A stretch of 64,000 nt of DNA. Origin: Sycon ciliatum. Its lineage: Eukaryota > Porifera > Calcarea > Leucosolenida > Sycettidae. Position 1 is the first letter of the stretch, and every line of letters starts with the position of its first letter. Shown here in pieces: positions 11,317 to 23,167 of this stretch. Both the position numbers and the translations under genes were made by a program. The notes under the pieces were generated by a model, which saw only the letters and a program-made list of their open reading frames with translations, did no database searches and had not been told where the DNA came from. The stretch is taken from NCBI RefSeq assembly GCF_964019385.1, contig NC_088655.1:14594231-14658230 (forward strand). Reading direction: 5' to 3'.

Positions 11317-12962
11317 GGCAATGGAAGATGGAAGAAAACCAGCCCTTGCAAGACTCGTTCACTGCCCAGCCCGGTATCAAGGTGCCAGTGCCAGAAAATG
11401 CTGAGCCATATCATTATTTTTGCCTGTTTTTTACTTTACAATTTTGGCAATTGCTCTGCACTGAGACCAATCGATTTGCCCAGCAATATCTAAATGCACA
11501 CCGTGACACACTCCCAGCTCGTAGCAGATTTAGGAAATGGGTAGACGTTAGCGTACAAGAAATGAAAGTGTTCTTTGCTCTATTTTTGCTGATGGGATTT
11601 ATTTGGAAGCCAGAAATCGATCTCTATTGGAACAGGAACCCTCTGATTTTCACCCCTTTATTCCCCGCCTCGATGAAGCGCGACCGATGGATGTGTATTG
11701 CAAGTTTTCTGCACTTTGCAAACAATGAAGACGAGACGGCTAGAACCGACAAGCTTAGGAAAATTCGGCCGTTGATTACATTTTTCCAGGATAAATTTCA
11801 GACCGTGTACATTCCGTATAAACATATCTCTATTGATGAAGAATTAGTGCCATGGAAGGGTAGACTAGATTTTAGGCAGTTTATACCCTCGAAACGAGCA
11901 AGATTTGGTGTCAAGATATATGCTCTGTGTGAGTCTAGTGGTTATATGTCTAACTTTTTTGTTTATGTTGGCCGAGATGATCATGCCTATCAGCCTGGCT
12001 TAGTAGAGAAAGTCGGCAAATCTGGTGCCGTAGTTGTCCATTTATTAGATCCATTATTTTTAGACAAAGGCTACAACGTATACATAGATAACTTTTATTC
12101 TAGTATTGAGCTGGCTGAATACTTGGAGACCAGGAAGACCGGAGTGTGTGGAACAATTAGAAAGAATAGGCGTGGCCTTCCAAAGCGGTTGGTGAACCTC
12201 AAGTTGAAGAAACGCGGATCGTTTGCATATCGTACAATGGGCAGTAAATTATTTGTAAAACTATCGGACACCAAAGAAGTATATTTTCTCACCAATTTGT
12301 TCAAGCCTAATGTTATTGCAACGAATAAACGCGACCGCACCAGGAAACGGGTTCACAAACTCAACCTTGTTCACCAATACAATCAGTACATGGGCGGTGT
12401 GGATCGCAATGATGCTCTTCTGTCGTACTACAGTGCATTGAGAAAATCCATGAAGTGGTACAAAAAAATAGGTGCACATTTTATCGAAGAAGCATTATTG
12501 AATTCATATATATTATATAAAAAGTCCAAGAGTATGCCACACCATGAATATGTTATATCTGTATTATCTGCATTGCTTGCGGATGGCACGGGTCCCGCCG
12601 CTGCTGATGATGTTGCTGTTGCCAACCCTGCTCCTGCGGATGCTGCTGGCCCTGTACCTACCACACCAGTTGTCCCTGCTGCTGCTGCCGCTGCTACTGC
12701 CACACCTGCTACTCCTGCCACTCCTGCCACTGCTCGTGGCCTAGTTGTGTCCTCCAGGCTTGGTGGGCGCAAGGGTCACTACCCCGCACCCGTACCTGCC
12801 TCTTGCGGCAAGCCTGAGGGCAAGTCGCAGCGCCGGTGTGTCGTATGCTCCCACAATGGGGTTAGAAAAATGGTCACAATCTGCTGCCTGGACTGCGTGG
12901 ACATGCCTGGCCTATGTGCCACTCCATGTTTCAGAATTTATCACACATGCGAGAAGTTTTAA
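11317..12962 (+). CDS. piggyBac transposase, exon 2 (catalytic and zinc-binding regions)
   Basis: This exon encodes the RNase H-like DDD transposase that cuts and pastes the element at TTAA. The three catalytic aspartates are visible in spliced numbering: D297 in HISIDEELVPWKGR, D381 in YIDNFYSS and D486 in GGVDRNDALLSYYS. Their spacing of 84 and 105 residues is close to the family pattern. The C-terminus has an alanine/proline-rich linker and then a cysteine-rich domain (CVVCSHNGVR, TICCLDC, CFRIYHTC), the piggyBac zinc finger that contacts the ends. The frame is open throughout and stops at TAA 12960-12962; AATAAA follows at 13109. It could be a live transposase or a host-domesticated copy, but the intact terminal repeats favour a mobile element. 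Confidence 0.95.
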
Positions 12963-13290
12963 TTTTTCATTTATTTCTGTCAAAATCTTGAGATTTCGGG
13001 TTTTTTCAATTACTCCCTTTCCGTGTACATATCCCTCTAAATCCTGTAAATATCATTGTTTTCATCGTTTCTGAACCTCATAGGCCTGTGTGATCAGGAC
13101 AGAAGTCAATAAACTGAATTTTCAAAAATCTCAATTTTGCCCAATTTTGACTGCGTGGGGCAGTGTCAAATGCATGCGCGCTAAAGAGGTTAACAGCAGT
13201 AATTAACTTTTAGCTCCGTCGGTTGTTTTGAAGGGTGAGGTGACGACTTCCCGTGGCGGGCAGTAGAACAATGCTGTGGTGGTATAGCGG

Positions 13291-14126
13291 CCGATGCCGG
13301 TAGTAGCGTAGCGCTGATCAACCCATCCCCGATGCCGGTAGTAGCGTTGCGCTGATCAACCCATCCCCGATGCCGGTAGTAGCGTAGCGCTGATCAACCC
13401 ATCCCCGATGCCGGTAGTAGCGTAGCGCTGATCAACCCATCCCCGATGCCGGTAGTAGTAGCGTAGTGCTGATCAACCCATCCCCGATGCCGGTAGTAGC
13501 GTAGCGCTGATCAACCCATCCCCGATGCCGGTAGTAGCGTAGCGCTGATCAACCCATCCCCGATGCCGGTAGGAGCGTAGCGCTGATCAACCCATCCCCG
13601 ATGCCGGTAGTAGCGTAGCGCTGATCAACCCATCCCCGATGCCGGTAGTAGCGTTGCGCAGATCAACCCATCCCCGATGCCGGTAGTAGCGTAGCGCTGA
13701 TCAACCCATCCCCGATGCCGGTAGTAGCGTAGCGCTGATCAACCCATCCCCGATGCCGGTAGTAGCGTAGCGCTGATCAACCCATCCCCGATGCCGGTAG
13801 TAGCGTTGCGCAGATCAACCCATCCCCGATGCCGGTAGTAGCGTAGCGCTGATCAACCCATCCCCGATGCCGGTAGTAGCGTAGCGCTGATCAACCCATC
13901 CCCAATGCCGGTAGTAGCGTAGCGCTGATCAACCCATCCTCGATGCCGGTAGTAGCGTAGCACTGATCAACCCATCCCCGATGCCGGTAGTAGCGTAGCG
14001 CTGATCAACCCATCCCCGATGCCGGTAGTAGCGTAGCGCTGATAAACCCATCCCCGATGCTGGTAGTAGCGTAGCGCTGATCAACCCATCCCCGATGCCG
14101 GTAGTAGTAGCGTAGCGCTGATCAAC
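13291..14126 (+). repeat. 38-bp minisatellite array B (about 22 units)
   Basis: Same 38-bp unit as array A, here more homogeneous. A TAG-insertion variant (GTAGTAGTAGCG) occurs near 13455 and 14103, and a TTGCGCAG variant occurs at 13650 and 13805, 152 bp (four units) apart. This shows local higher-order duplication. Confidence 0.95.
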
Positions 14127-14832
14127 GGCAACGGCATGAACGGCTGCTGGTTGCACTTGGTCTGTGTTCTAGCCGGGGCGCGGGCGCTGCTGTGCCGACA
14201 GAGACATAGAAAGTGCGTTAGCCCGGCCAAGGCCCGCACCTGTACCGCGTTGTGGGTTGACAAGATTCGACATGTTCAGATGGTGTGGACGGTACTGTGA
14301 TATAGACGATGACAGACTCGATCCAGAACTACGAACGAGATCAGCGCACAAACGCAACACTGCAAAAAAAATAGAACGGGGTCACCAATGTAGGGTCCTA
14401 GCCCTAGCACAACTCTTAAAACGCACACAAATGGCGTAAATCGAGAGAGTTGTATTATTACTGTAATATTGACAAAGCAATGAAAGAGAGATAGAAAGGC
14501 AACTGCCTTCCATGAAACCAAACTATCTACTGGCCTAAAGCTCTAGGTTGAGAATGTCTTGGCCAGTAAGGAAAAGGGTGTACATGTGTAGTAATGACAT
14601 AGTACAGTGACAGTGTGTATATGTCCTATATACAGATACGCTACGGTATAAATGCCTGGCGAAATACTAGGATGCATGATGGGATATATGCGTACAATCT
14701 GGAATCTGAACCAGAAGTAGCGTACACATTATTATTCCGGGAAATGGCCATAAAAATCAAAGTCACCGCTTACGGAAAACCCAGGAGTGAAAACGGAAAA
14801 GTTACAGGTATGGGAACTGCTAAAGTCACCAC
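14127..14832. other. Unique spacer between composite repeat copies B and C
   Basis: About 700 bp unrelated to the composite repeat. It lies between the last 38-bp unit of array B and the resumed leader of copy C. No convincing ORF or RNA gene was seen. Confidence 0.5.
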
Positions 14833-15189
14833 AAAGTCACACGAGTAGGGCAAGTACACATGTGCAAAACACAAAATGACATGCATGGATCATTAACAGC
14901 AGTACTTAACTTTTAGCTCCATCGGTTGTTTTGAAGCGTGAGGTGACGACTTCCCGTGGCGGGCAGTAGAACAATGCTGTGGTGGTATAGCGGCCGATGC
15001 CGGTAGTGGCGTAGCGCTGATCAACCCATCCCCGATGCCGGTAGTAGCGTAGCGCTGATCAACCCATCCCGGTGCCGGTAGTAGCGTAGCGCTGATCAAC
15101 CCATCCCGGTGCCGGTAGTAGATTAGCTCTGATCAACCCATCCCCGATGCCGGTAGTAGATTTGCGCTGATCAACCCATCCCCGATGCA
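14833..15189 (+). repeat. Composite repeat, copy C (truncated), with 5-unit array
   Basis: Starts inside the leader (AAAGTCACACGAGTAG), keeps the TTAA empty site that piggyBac used in copy B (near 14893), then about five 38-bp units from 14993. The last unit passes directly into the leader of copy D. Confidence 0.8.
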
Positions 15190-16054
15190 GAACTTCACAT
15201 CACATGGCATGGTTCAATAAGTTAAACTGGAAAAAAAGTATGAAAAATACAAAGTGACCGCAAGACAGTTGAATCCAAAGCGGGGTTGCATATAACCCTG
15301 TGTCTATCATGCACAGGGCACAAATGAAGTTGATGAGTTTTGTCACGTGATGTGAAGTTCTCCCTAGGTTAGGCAGGCAGGAGGGGGGGGGGGGGGGGCA
15401 AGAACACTACTGAAAGCCGTGGGCAAGAAAATGAAGCGTTCAATATCGTTTTCTACATATTTACCTGGATTAAATTTGAGGTGGAAGTGCTTCTTTGGAT
15501 GACTCCACCCCCGGTATGGAGCGGCGTCTGATGTCGATGGCAAAGATTGCGGAGAGTGGATGGTGTTGCCTGAAGGAGATGAACAGGAATACAAAATGAA
15601 TGACTGGCAAATGTTTCCAAAGGAAAGTTTACCAGACTGCAGGTCATTGAAACACATAATTATCAAGGTTGACAATGAGACTGATATGTGAAACAGGAAT
15701 TGTGTCTGCATTCATTGCATGTGACAGTGTAGGAGTGACGTGAAGGTAGCAAACACAAAGGGATAAAGAAAAAACGTGAAATAATTACACAGCTGAAAGT
15801 TTACTGCAATTGGAATTGATTACTTCGGCTCAGAATTCATCCGTATTGTGTCAATCACCCACCCACCAGTCCAATATTCCCACTCACAATGAAGAAGTCA
15901 CATGAGTAGTGCAAGTACACATGTGCAAAACACAAAAGGACATGCATGGATCATTAACAGCAGTACTTAACTTTTAGCTCCATCGGTTGGGTTGAAACGC
16001 GAGGTGACGACTTCCAGTGGCAGGCAGTAGAACCGTGCTGTGGTGGTATAGCGG

Positions 16055-16965
16055 CCGATGCCGGTAGTAGCATAGCGCTGATCAACCCATCCCCGATGCC
16101 GGTAGTAGTGTAGCGCTGATCAACCCATCCCCGATGCCGGTAGTAGCGTAGCGCTGATCAACCCATCCCCGATGCCGGTAGTAGCGTAGCGCTGATCAAC
16201 CCATCCCCAATGCCGGTAGAAGCGTAGCGCTGATCAACCCATCCCCGATGCCGGTAGTAGCGTAGCGCTGATCAACCCATCCCCGATGCCGGTAGTAGCG
16301 TTGCGCTGATCAACCCATCCCCGATGCCGGTAGTAGGGTAGCGCTGATCAACCCATCCCCGATGCCGGTAGTAGCGTAGCGCTGGTCAACCCATCCCCGA
16401 TGCCGGTAGTAGCGTAGCGCTGATCAACCCATCCCCGATGCCGGTAGTAGCGTAGCGCTGATCAACCCATCCCCGATGCCGGTAGTAGCGAAGCGCTGAT
16501 CAACCCATCCCCGATGCCGGTAGTAGCGTAGCGCTGATCAACCCATCCCCGATGCCGGTAGTAGCGTAGCGCTTGATCAACCCATCCCCGATGCCGGTAG
16601 TAGCGTAGCGCTGATCAACCCCATTCCCGATGCCGGTAGTAGCGGAGCGATGATCAACCCATCCTCGATGCCGGTATTAGTGTAGCGCTGATCAACCCAT
16701 CCCCGATGCCGGTAGTAGCGTAGCGCTGATCAACCCATCCCCGATGCCGGCAGTAGTGTAGCGCTGATCAACCCATCCCCGATGCTGGTAGTAGCGTAGC
16801 GCTGATCAACCCATCCCCCGATGCCGGTAGTAGCGTAGCGCTGATCAATCCATCCCCGGTGCCGGCAGTAGCGGAGCGCTGATCAACCCATCCCCGATGC
16901 CGTTCGTCGCGTAGCGCTGACCAACCCATCCCCGATGCCGGTCGTCGCGTAGCGCTGATCAACCA
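16055..16965 (+). repeat. 38-bp minisatellite array D (about 24 units)
   Basis: Same 38-bp unit as arrays A to C. The last three units are more diverged (GTTCGTCGCG and GTCGTCGCG in place of GTAGTAGCG), as expected for the edge of an array that is homogenised in its middle. Confidence 0.95.
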
Positions 16966-18829
16966 CCGATGACTGTGATAGTGAAGCAGTGGCTGATCTA
17001 CCCGAGCTGATACTAGCATAGAGCTGGTTGGCTGGCTGATGTGAGTAGTAGCGTAGAGCCGGTTGACTGGCTGTTATCGGCGGTAGCATACAGCTGGTTG
17101 ACCACGCTATACTGATAGTAGAGTACGTCAGGCGAAATAGCACGTCATAGTACATTTGAAATCAGTGGGATTCCCCGGAAGATGATGACGTCCACTAATT
17201 TAGTATCTGTGCACACGAATCTGCTGTGTGTGTGACTCTGTGTGTCAGCTATGATATCATCCCCTGTGGTTTCATGCCTAGCATGTACGTCTGAACCATC
17301 CTGCAAAGTTTGAATTACTTAGGTTGAGCGATCGCTCCGCGAAACATACTTTTTGAAATTCTCTTCATAGTGTGTCTTCCACCATTGAAATTTCGGATTT
17401 CTTGCTGAGAGGGGTGGCTTGCAACCTCGATATGGCTTGTTCCAGGCATGCTTTGGAGCCATCTCCTGTTGAAGTAGTGGCGGGGATCTTCCCTGCAACT
17501 GCTTGTCGCTAGCTGTGAGGGGTAGGAATTCATCATGACACAATTGGTTAGTAGCATACACCCATGCCTGCTAGAGCAGCCTGCTAGAGCCACTGTCACA
17601 TGGGGAACCTACCTATGACAACAGTGCATAACCCCACTAAGACTATAGTTACCATGGCGATATCGCTGGTTGCCTCGGTGATAGCGTAGCGCTGGGTGTA
17701 GAAGAGTTGACCTACAGGGTTTACCTGACCCTGATCTTAAGGGGGATGTGATATGTGTAGTATTGTGAGAATGGGATGAGTATAAGGATATCTGAGAAAA
17801 TAGTGAAATTGTGAAGGGAAAATGAGAAATTTGATGAATGACAAACTATGAATAGAGTTCTGATGGCATAATATAGTCATTGTTCTTTGATGTTTGGGCA
17901 GCAGCAGTTTCATCCAGCCGCTTCACCAAGTCCAGGGCTGGGAATTGTTTGAGAGAAGCACTGACTGTCCACAGTGTGGTGGAATCTGTGTGAATGATGG
18001 GAAAGTGTAATGGAGGGGTCAGTAGAATACAATGCGGTGCACAAGATACAGCAATCATCCTCTGTGCTAGCACAAGTGACTCACTGTTACAGGAGAAATT
18101 CAGGTTGTGTCTACATCACTAACCATTTAAAATAAAGAGAGGAGATATTTACTAGGGATACAGTTCTGATGGTATGCAATGAAAACAGTCATAATTATGT
18201 TAACTCTTCTATACCTTCATCAGCCTGTTTTTGACCTTTTCCTTTGACTGATTCGGGCAAGAGCTGCATTTTTACTCCCCTTCTGGGCGTTTCAACTCAC
18301 TCACAGACGCCTTCTGGGGATCAACGATATCATAATACACGAGCACTCCAACTCTTTACATTCAATGGTCACATCAAATTTGGTGTTTTCACACATTTCA
18401 CTAGCAATGATGTACTTACGCCAGCGCAAAAGGAGCTTTGTGTTCCCATAAGAGATCAGCAAAAGAACATGGAGTCACCAGCAAACTGCCTTTCCACCAC
18501 TCTCCTCCCCCCCCCCCCCCCCGGTTAGTTTGTGCCCAGGGTTGGAACGGTACACCTGTCATTTCCTATTTTCTTAGCAACTACTCAGCAGCAATACTGG
18601 ATTGCTACTAAGTAGTGCCAACACCCCCTCAAGAATAATTCCCAATCAATGCTGGATGGTGCAGCCTGCATGATAAGACAAGAAGACACACAGTCATGCG
18701 CACACCCACAAGCACCAGGAAAACACAAACAAATACCTGGACATCAGCAGGTGCATGACCTGTAAAATTTGTCATAATATGTTCACTGTGGGGAAAGGCA
18801 ATCCAGTGTGTGGCAAGAATGAGGCATGG

Positions 18830-18938
18830 GTATGTGTGACCCCCGGCAGCCGATTTGGTAGGGAATTGTCCCGGAAATACAGGGCTGCTGAGTTTGAATT
18901 CCGTTCGTGGGTCCTTCTTTTGCAACAAATGGCACAAT
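18830..18938 (+). repeat. tRNA-derived SINE-like segment in composite tail D
   Basis: Nearly identical to 9790-9905, including the degraded B box GAGTTTGAATTCC, so it was already decayed when the composite repeat multiplied. Confidence 0.65.
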
Positions 18939-19205
18939 AAAACCCATAGCAATTGTACATAGCAACAAGATACTTGCTATTCCACCAGCCGCTGACATCG
19001 TCATCTTCACCATGACGCTCATCACCGTGATATGCACGCATTTCCATCCTCTTGTCAACGGGTCAGTGTCGGATGAATTTCCTCGATGAACAACATAAGA
19101 AACAAATAGCAGAAATACAACCAATGACATAGCGCCAAGATCCTTGCTGAAAAGAAAGCCACTGTCCAATAATTTTACTGGTAGTTCAATAGGACAGACT
19201 GACAT

Positions 19206-20051
19206 AGGTAGGGATCTCATGAAGGGCTGGCTACATATTACAGACTGTAGAACCACTGCTTGCCTTAACCTGAGAGTTTGTACGGCACATTCAGTCAAGT
19301 ATCCAGACCTTGATTCGGAATGGTGAAGAACAGTAGGGAGCCCAAAGTATAGCTGAACTGCCTACAGACCCCATACCACGCCCCCACCACCCACCACACA
19401 GAAATCTGTTCGCCGTAAATCACTGTCTGACATTCACCTGCTTCTTGAAAAGGACAACATGTTGGCACACATGTGCCTCAGCTTTGATGGCGCTTTGCCA
19501 AGTAAACCACCGCAAGCTCAACCCCGCAGGGGCTTCACAAGCCCAAAATGCGCATGAATAGTTGCGTAAGAACATGGCACCGACATCCGTCCATACTGCT
19601 ACATCATGGCTGGTTAGTGTTAGCTGTTCATTAGCAGGTTAGGAGCCGTTAGTTCAGCAAATCATAAGAATAAATAAAGATTGAAATCATAAAATCATAG
19701 TTTATTTTCATTTATTACCTATCTGGATGCTGACAGTAGCTTTGGGATATCAGTGCAATGTGCCATCAATTCAGTCACGCATTCGATATTATCGGCAGTT
19801 CAAGAACACGCTGCTTTTCACTGGTGGTTTATCAGGTGATGGTGCCGCGGGTTATACTGAAAATCTCCTCTGACTTGCTTCCATAGTAATGGAAGCAATA
19901 CAATCATGTACGTGTAGTCAAGACTGAAAGAGGATCATGTCCCTTGAAAGCAAGAAGTTGGGCTGAGACGACTCCCAGTTTACTGTGCACGACTGTAATG
20001 CAGCGACTAACATACCCCCTCCCCGCAAAGCAGTGACTATTACCCCCCCCC
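19206..20051. other. No gene recognised
   Basis: No recognisable ORF or RNA. The stretch ends in C-rich sequence (20011-20051) with a recurring CGCAAAGCAGTGACTATTA motif. Confidence 0.4.
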
Positions 20052-20249
20052 CAGGGGCGTCGCACACGGTACGGTCACTACGGTATTGACCGTACCACTA
20101 TTTGCCCAAAGTACCCCGTAAATCAATAAAATGCACTGATTTGGGCTCTAAATTTCCAATATTTTCGGCTCAGCCACCCCTCCCCCACGAGTAAATTGTG
20201 CTTTCAGATGGCTGACCGTACCACACTAAAATGCCTCCCGACGCCCCTG
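20052..20249. mobile_element. 198-bp hAT-type MITE in a poly-C tract
   Basis: Perfect 11-bp terminal inverted repeats CAGGGGCGTCG (20052-20062 and, inverted, 20239-20249). Runs of C lie on both sides, so an 8-bp duplication of C is possible but cannot be proven. The CAGGGGC terminus is typical of hAT MITEs. A tandem poly-C and AAAGCAG repeat follows on the right (20250-20390). Confidence 0.75.
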
Positions 20250-20449
20250 CCCCCCCCCCTCCCAAAAACAGAGCAGACCACCCCCCCCCCCCCTTTCCCC
20301 AAAGCAGTGACCCCCCCCCCCCCCCCAAAGCAGGGACTATTACCCCACAAAGCAGAGCAATGCCCATCATCCCCCTCCTCCGCAAAGCAGTGCTGCAACC
20401 AGTCTTCCAATGATAAGGACCACCCATTCCTAGCTACATTGACATGAGT

Positions 20450-21382
20450 ATAAATATAAACGCATGCACACAAATCCAACGTTACTTACCGAGACGACTG
20501 CGATGGTATGCGGCACTGGGCTCCGTGAGCAGTGCTCCTCTCACGGACAAATTGGATGATAGCGGTGTGCTTTCTCCTCCCAAGGAGGGGCTGGTAGCAA
20601 AGGGAAAGGGCAGACACTTTGTCCTTTTTCGACCATGCTTGTGGACGAATCACAATGCGGTGGAAGAAGCTTCAGTGCTTTCCAGAGTTTCCTACAGCAA
20701 ATAGACCGGACAGAGCAGAGAGAAGCTACTGTATAAGTAACACGGGCTAGAGTAGAAGAGAGCACTACATTAGCCAGTGCAGGCTAAATTCTATTTTTCA
20801 AGGAAACCCTTCCGGAAAGGTATCAATCGATTCAGTATGCCATTTTCATTCGTCCTGCCAAGCTTCAGCTGATTTGGAGTCATGACAAGGACGCTATGGC
20901 GATTTGAAGATCGAAAAACCTCAGTTGTGTTTGTCACGAAGAAAGGCCATGATTGCACACAAACGGTACAGCCGGTGTGGCACAATGAAGTCCTCCACGG
21001 ACCCCTTGCTCTGCGCACGCACGCATGCACACAAGTGCTGCAAAGGGGTCTTTTTGAACGCAGATAAGTTTTTTTTTTGATTTTTTCACTTTTCGTACAT
21101 TTTTCGATAGCATGAGCCATGCACGATTTCCGAGATCGTCAAGGCAAAATAATACTTTGTAGCACTACCTGTTCTTCCCTTAGCCCTTACTCTGGGCCTT
21201 GGACAGATAATAAACTTAGGAAGATACTTCCTGTGTGAATACTAATCAAGTTAATGCAGTACAAGGCGTGAAACAATACGAGATGGAAAGAGAGCCGAGA
21301 TTGGAGAATATTATCTTCTCAACATTCATTGGTTAGAGGGAATGATGCAAACGGGAAAAGTTTGAAGAAACAATTGACTATA
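20450..21382. other. No gene recognised
   Basis: No ORF with recognisable similarity and no RNA gene seen. Confidence 0.4.
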
Positions 21383-21447
21383 ACCACCAGAACTCGAACC
21401 AGGGACCCTCGCTTATGGTCAGCAATGCTCTAGCCACTGATCTATGG
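21383..21447 (-). repeat. tRNA-like SINE head 1
   Basis: On the minus strand the sequence has an A-box-like CAGTGGCTAGAGCATT and a B-box-like GGTTCGAGTTC, with pairing ends ACCA and TGGT. The anticodon loop lacks U33, so it is not a good tRNA gene. A second copy lies at 21567-21655 in the same orientation, and both are followed by TTGACTATA or TTGACAGT-like sequence. Confidence 0.6.
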
Positions 21448-21566
21448 TGTAGTCGTCATGCAAGCAGCGATCATCTTCTCAATATTATTCACTCGTTGAG
21501 GGAATGGAAATGGAAAGTCTGAAGAAAATTTGACTGTCACCACCAGGACTCGAACGAGAAAAGTCT

Positions 21567-21655
21567 GAAGAGAAAATTGACTGTCACCAACAGGACTCGA
21601 ACCATGGACCTTTGCTTGAGACCAGTGATGCTCTAACCACTGAGCTATGGTGCAG
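21567..21655 (-). repeat. tRNA-like SINE head 2
   Basis: Minus-strand copy with TAGCTCAGTGGTTAGAGCA (D arm and A box) and GGTTCGAGTCC (B box). The D arm is near canonical, but the anticodon stem does not pair. This supports a tRNA-derived SINE rather than a tRNA gene. Confidence 0.6.
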
Positions 21656-21736
21656 CTGTCACACAACGCTCTCTAAGCTGCAATTCCTGGCAGAGAGTGC
21701 TTCTCCAAGTTCTCTCACCACCATCATCTGTTCATG

Positions 21737-23153
21737 CATGGCGCCTAGTCGATGCATGGCTGGTGACATCAACATAGCTGGCTGTTACATCAGTTAGTGC
21801 ATAAGCGATGACACAGCGACGATTTGGCTCGGATTGCGATGTATGTTTCACCCCTCCCAGACTCCTCAGTCATTCATGAACATCTTCAGGTGAAGCTTGA
21901 TGTAGTAGGATTAAAGGGGAAGTTAAGGCAAAAATTAAAATTTCACCAGTTGTAGTCTTCGGGGTGCTGAGTCGAATGGTCGTGGTCCGAGGAAGCTGAG
22001 ACGCTCCCTTCCTACTTGAATCCCAATCGAACTCGCGCACTTCCACCCAAACTGGGTGACTGCGCCCTACTAGATGGGGATTTGTATGCAAAATGTCACT
22101 AAAAGCGCCCTTTCGTTCTTATAAAAGCACGGATGACCGCGGTTGGCCCATATGTTGTAGTCTTTTGGACGCTCAGTCGACTGGTTTTGGTCCGAAAAGG
22201 CTGCGATGCAGCGTTCCTCCTTTATTCCCAATCGAACATGGTTGAACAAGCGGTCACGTGCTCCTGGGTGCCCAAATCACCTGGTCACCACGCCAGCAGG
22301 TGACAACTTTCACACCAAGGTTCAACTCGAGTTCAACTCGAGTGACAGGACTGCACCCAAAAAAGGTCAAACAGACTAGTAAGTTGTACCCTGCAGGCAC
22401 GGTGACCAGGTGACTGGTGCACGCAGGAGCACGTGACCGCTTCTTCAACCATGTTCGATTGGGAATAAAGGAGGAACGCCGCATCGCAGCCCTTTCGGAC
22501 CAAAACCAATTGACTCAGCGTCCAAAAGACTACAACATATGGGCCAATCGCGGTCATCCGTGCTTTTATAAGAACAAAATGGCGCCTTTAGTGACATTTT
22601 GCATACAAATCCCCATCTAGTAGGGCGCAGTCACCCAGTTTGGGTGGAAGTGCGCGAGTTCGATTGGGATTCAAGTAGGAAGGGAGCGTCTCAGCTTCCT
22701 CGGACCACGACCATTCAACTCAGCACCCCGAAGACTACAACTGGTGAAATTTTCATTTTTGCCTTAACTTCCCCTTTAAGACTCCTACGCAGCATCATTA
22801 TGGAAGAGAAATTACCTGGCGAAATGGTGGTGAGTACACGCCTGCCCCTGCAGCACTCTCTAAGCTACAACGGTCTGGCAACCATTGTAGCTTAGAGAGC
22901 TTTGAGTGGGTATGCGTGTATTTACCACCATTTCGCCAGGTAATTTCTCTTCCATAATGATGCTGCGTAGGAGTCTTAATCCTACTACATCAAGCTTCAC
23001 CTGAAGACGTTCATGAATGACTGAGGAGTCTGGGAGGGGCGAAACATACATCGCAATCCGAGCCAAATCGTCGCTGTGTCATCGCTTATGCACTAACTGA
23101 TGTAACAGCCAGCTATGTTGATGTCACCAGCCATGCATCGACTAGGTGCCATG
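21737..23153. mobile_element. Foldback element with arms of about 260 bp, host of the second TTAA foldback
   Basis: The outer arms are inverted copies: 21737-21914 plus 22780-22865 against 22875-23153. They meet near 22868 in a short loop. The left arm is interrupted by the 861-bp TTAA foldback, while the right arm keeps the uninterrupted sequence (reverse complement GGATTAAGACTCC). No ORF is present. Confidence 0.8.
21915..22775. mobile_element. 861-bp TTAA foldback element, copy 2
   Basis: Same family as 5254-6114 and the same length. It is flanked by TTAA (21911-21914 and 22776-22779). The right arm of the host foldback supplies the empty site GGATTAAGACTCC. The ends read AGGGGAAGTTAAGGC and its inverted complement. 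Arms are about 350 bp, and the central loop holds tandem GTTCAACTCGA motifs. Confidence 0.9.
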
Positions 23154-23167
23154 TTTGATGTTCCTGG

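Larger units (their letters stand above)
10387..13189 (+). mobile_element. Complete piggyBac-family DNA transposon
   Basis: A 2.8-kb element bounded by TTAA duplications (10383-10386 and 13190-13193). Terminal inverted repeats read CCCCTTTAGCGCG on the left, and CCTCTTTAGCGCG as the reverse complement of the right end. It carries one two-exon transposase gene and a polyadenylation signal AATAAA at 13109. The empty site is present three times in the window (ATCATTAACAGCAG near 6835, 14893 and 15955), which proves precise insertion with TTAA duplication. Clean ends and an uninterrupted gene suggest a recent, possibly active copy. Confidence 0.95.
10168..14126 (+). repeat. Composite repeat, copy B (split by piggyBac)
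   Basis: The leader portion 10168-10386 matches 6619-6838 and 15739-15957. It is then interrupted by the piggyBac insertion, continues at 13190-13290, and runs into array B. The 1.5-kb upstream part of the leader seen in copies A and D is missing, so the copy begins inside the leader. Confidence 0.75.
15190..19205 (+). repeat. Composite repeat, copy D (full length)
   Basis: Leader 15194-16054, array 16055-16965 and tail 16966-19205. It lacks both insertions seen in copies A and B and so serves as the empty-site reference for the 861-bp foldback (near 15222) and for piggyBac (near 15955). The tail has its own difference from copy A: a segment around 17119-17505 replaces the copy A sequence 8283-8460. 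Confidence 0.75.

Noticed and set aside
6933-16965. CRISPR-like arrays
   Set aside because: The 38-bp units are contiguous with no unique spacers, and the genome is eukaryotic.
21383-21655. Functional tRNA genes on the minus strand
   Set aside because: A and B boxes are good, but the anticodon stems or loops are not canonical; two nearby copies suggest SINE heads.
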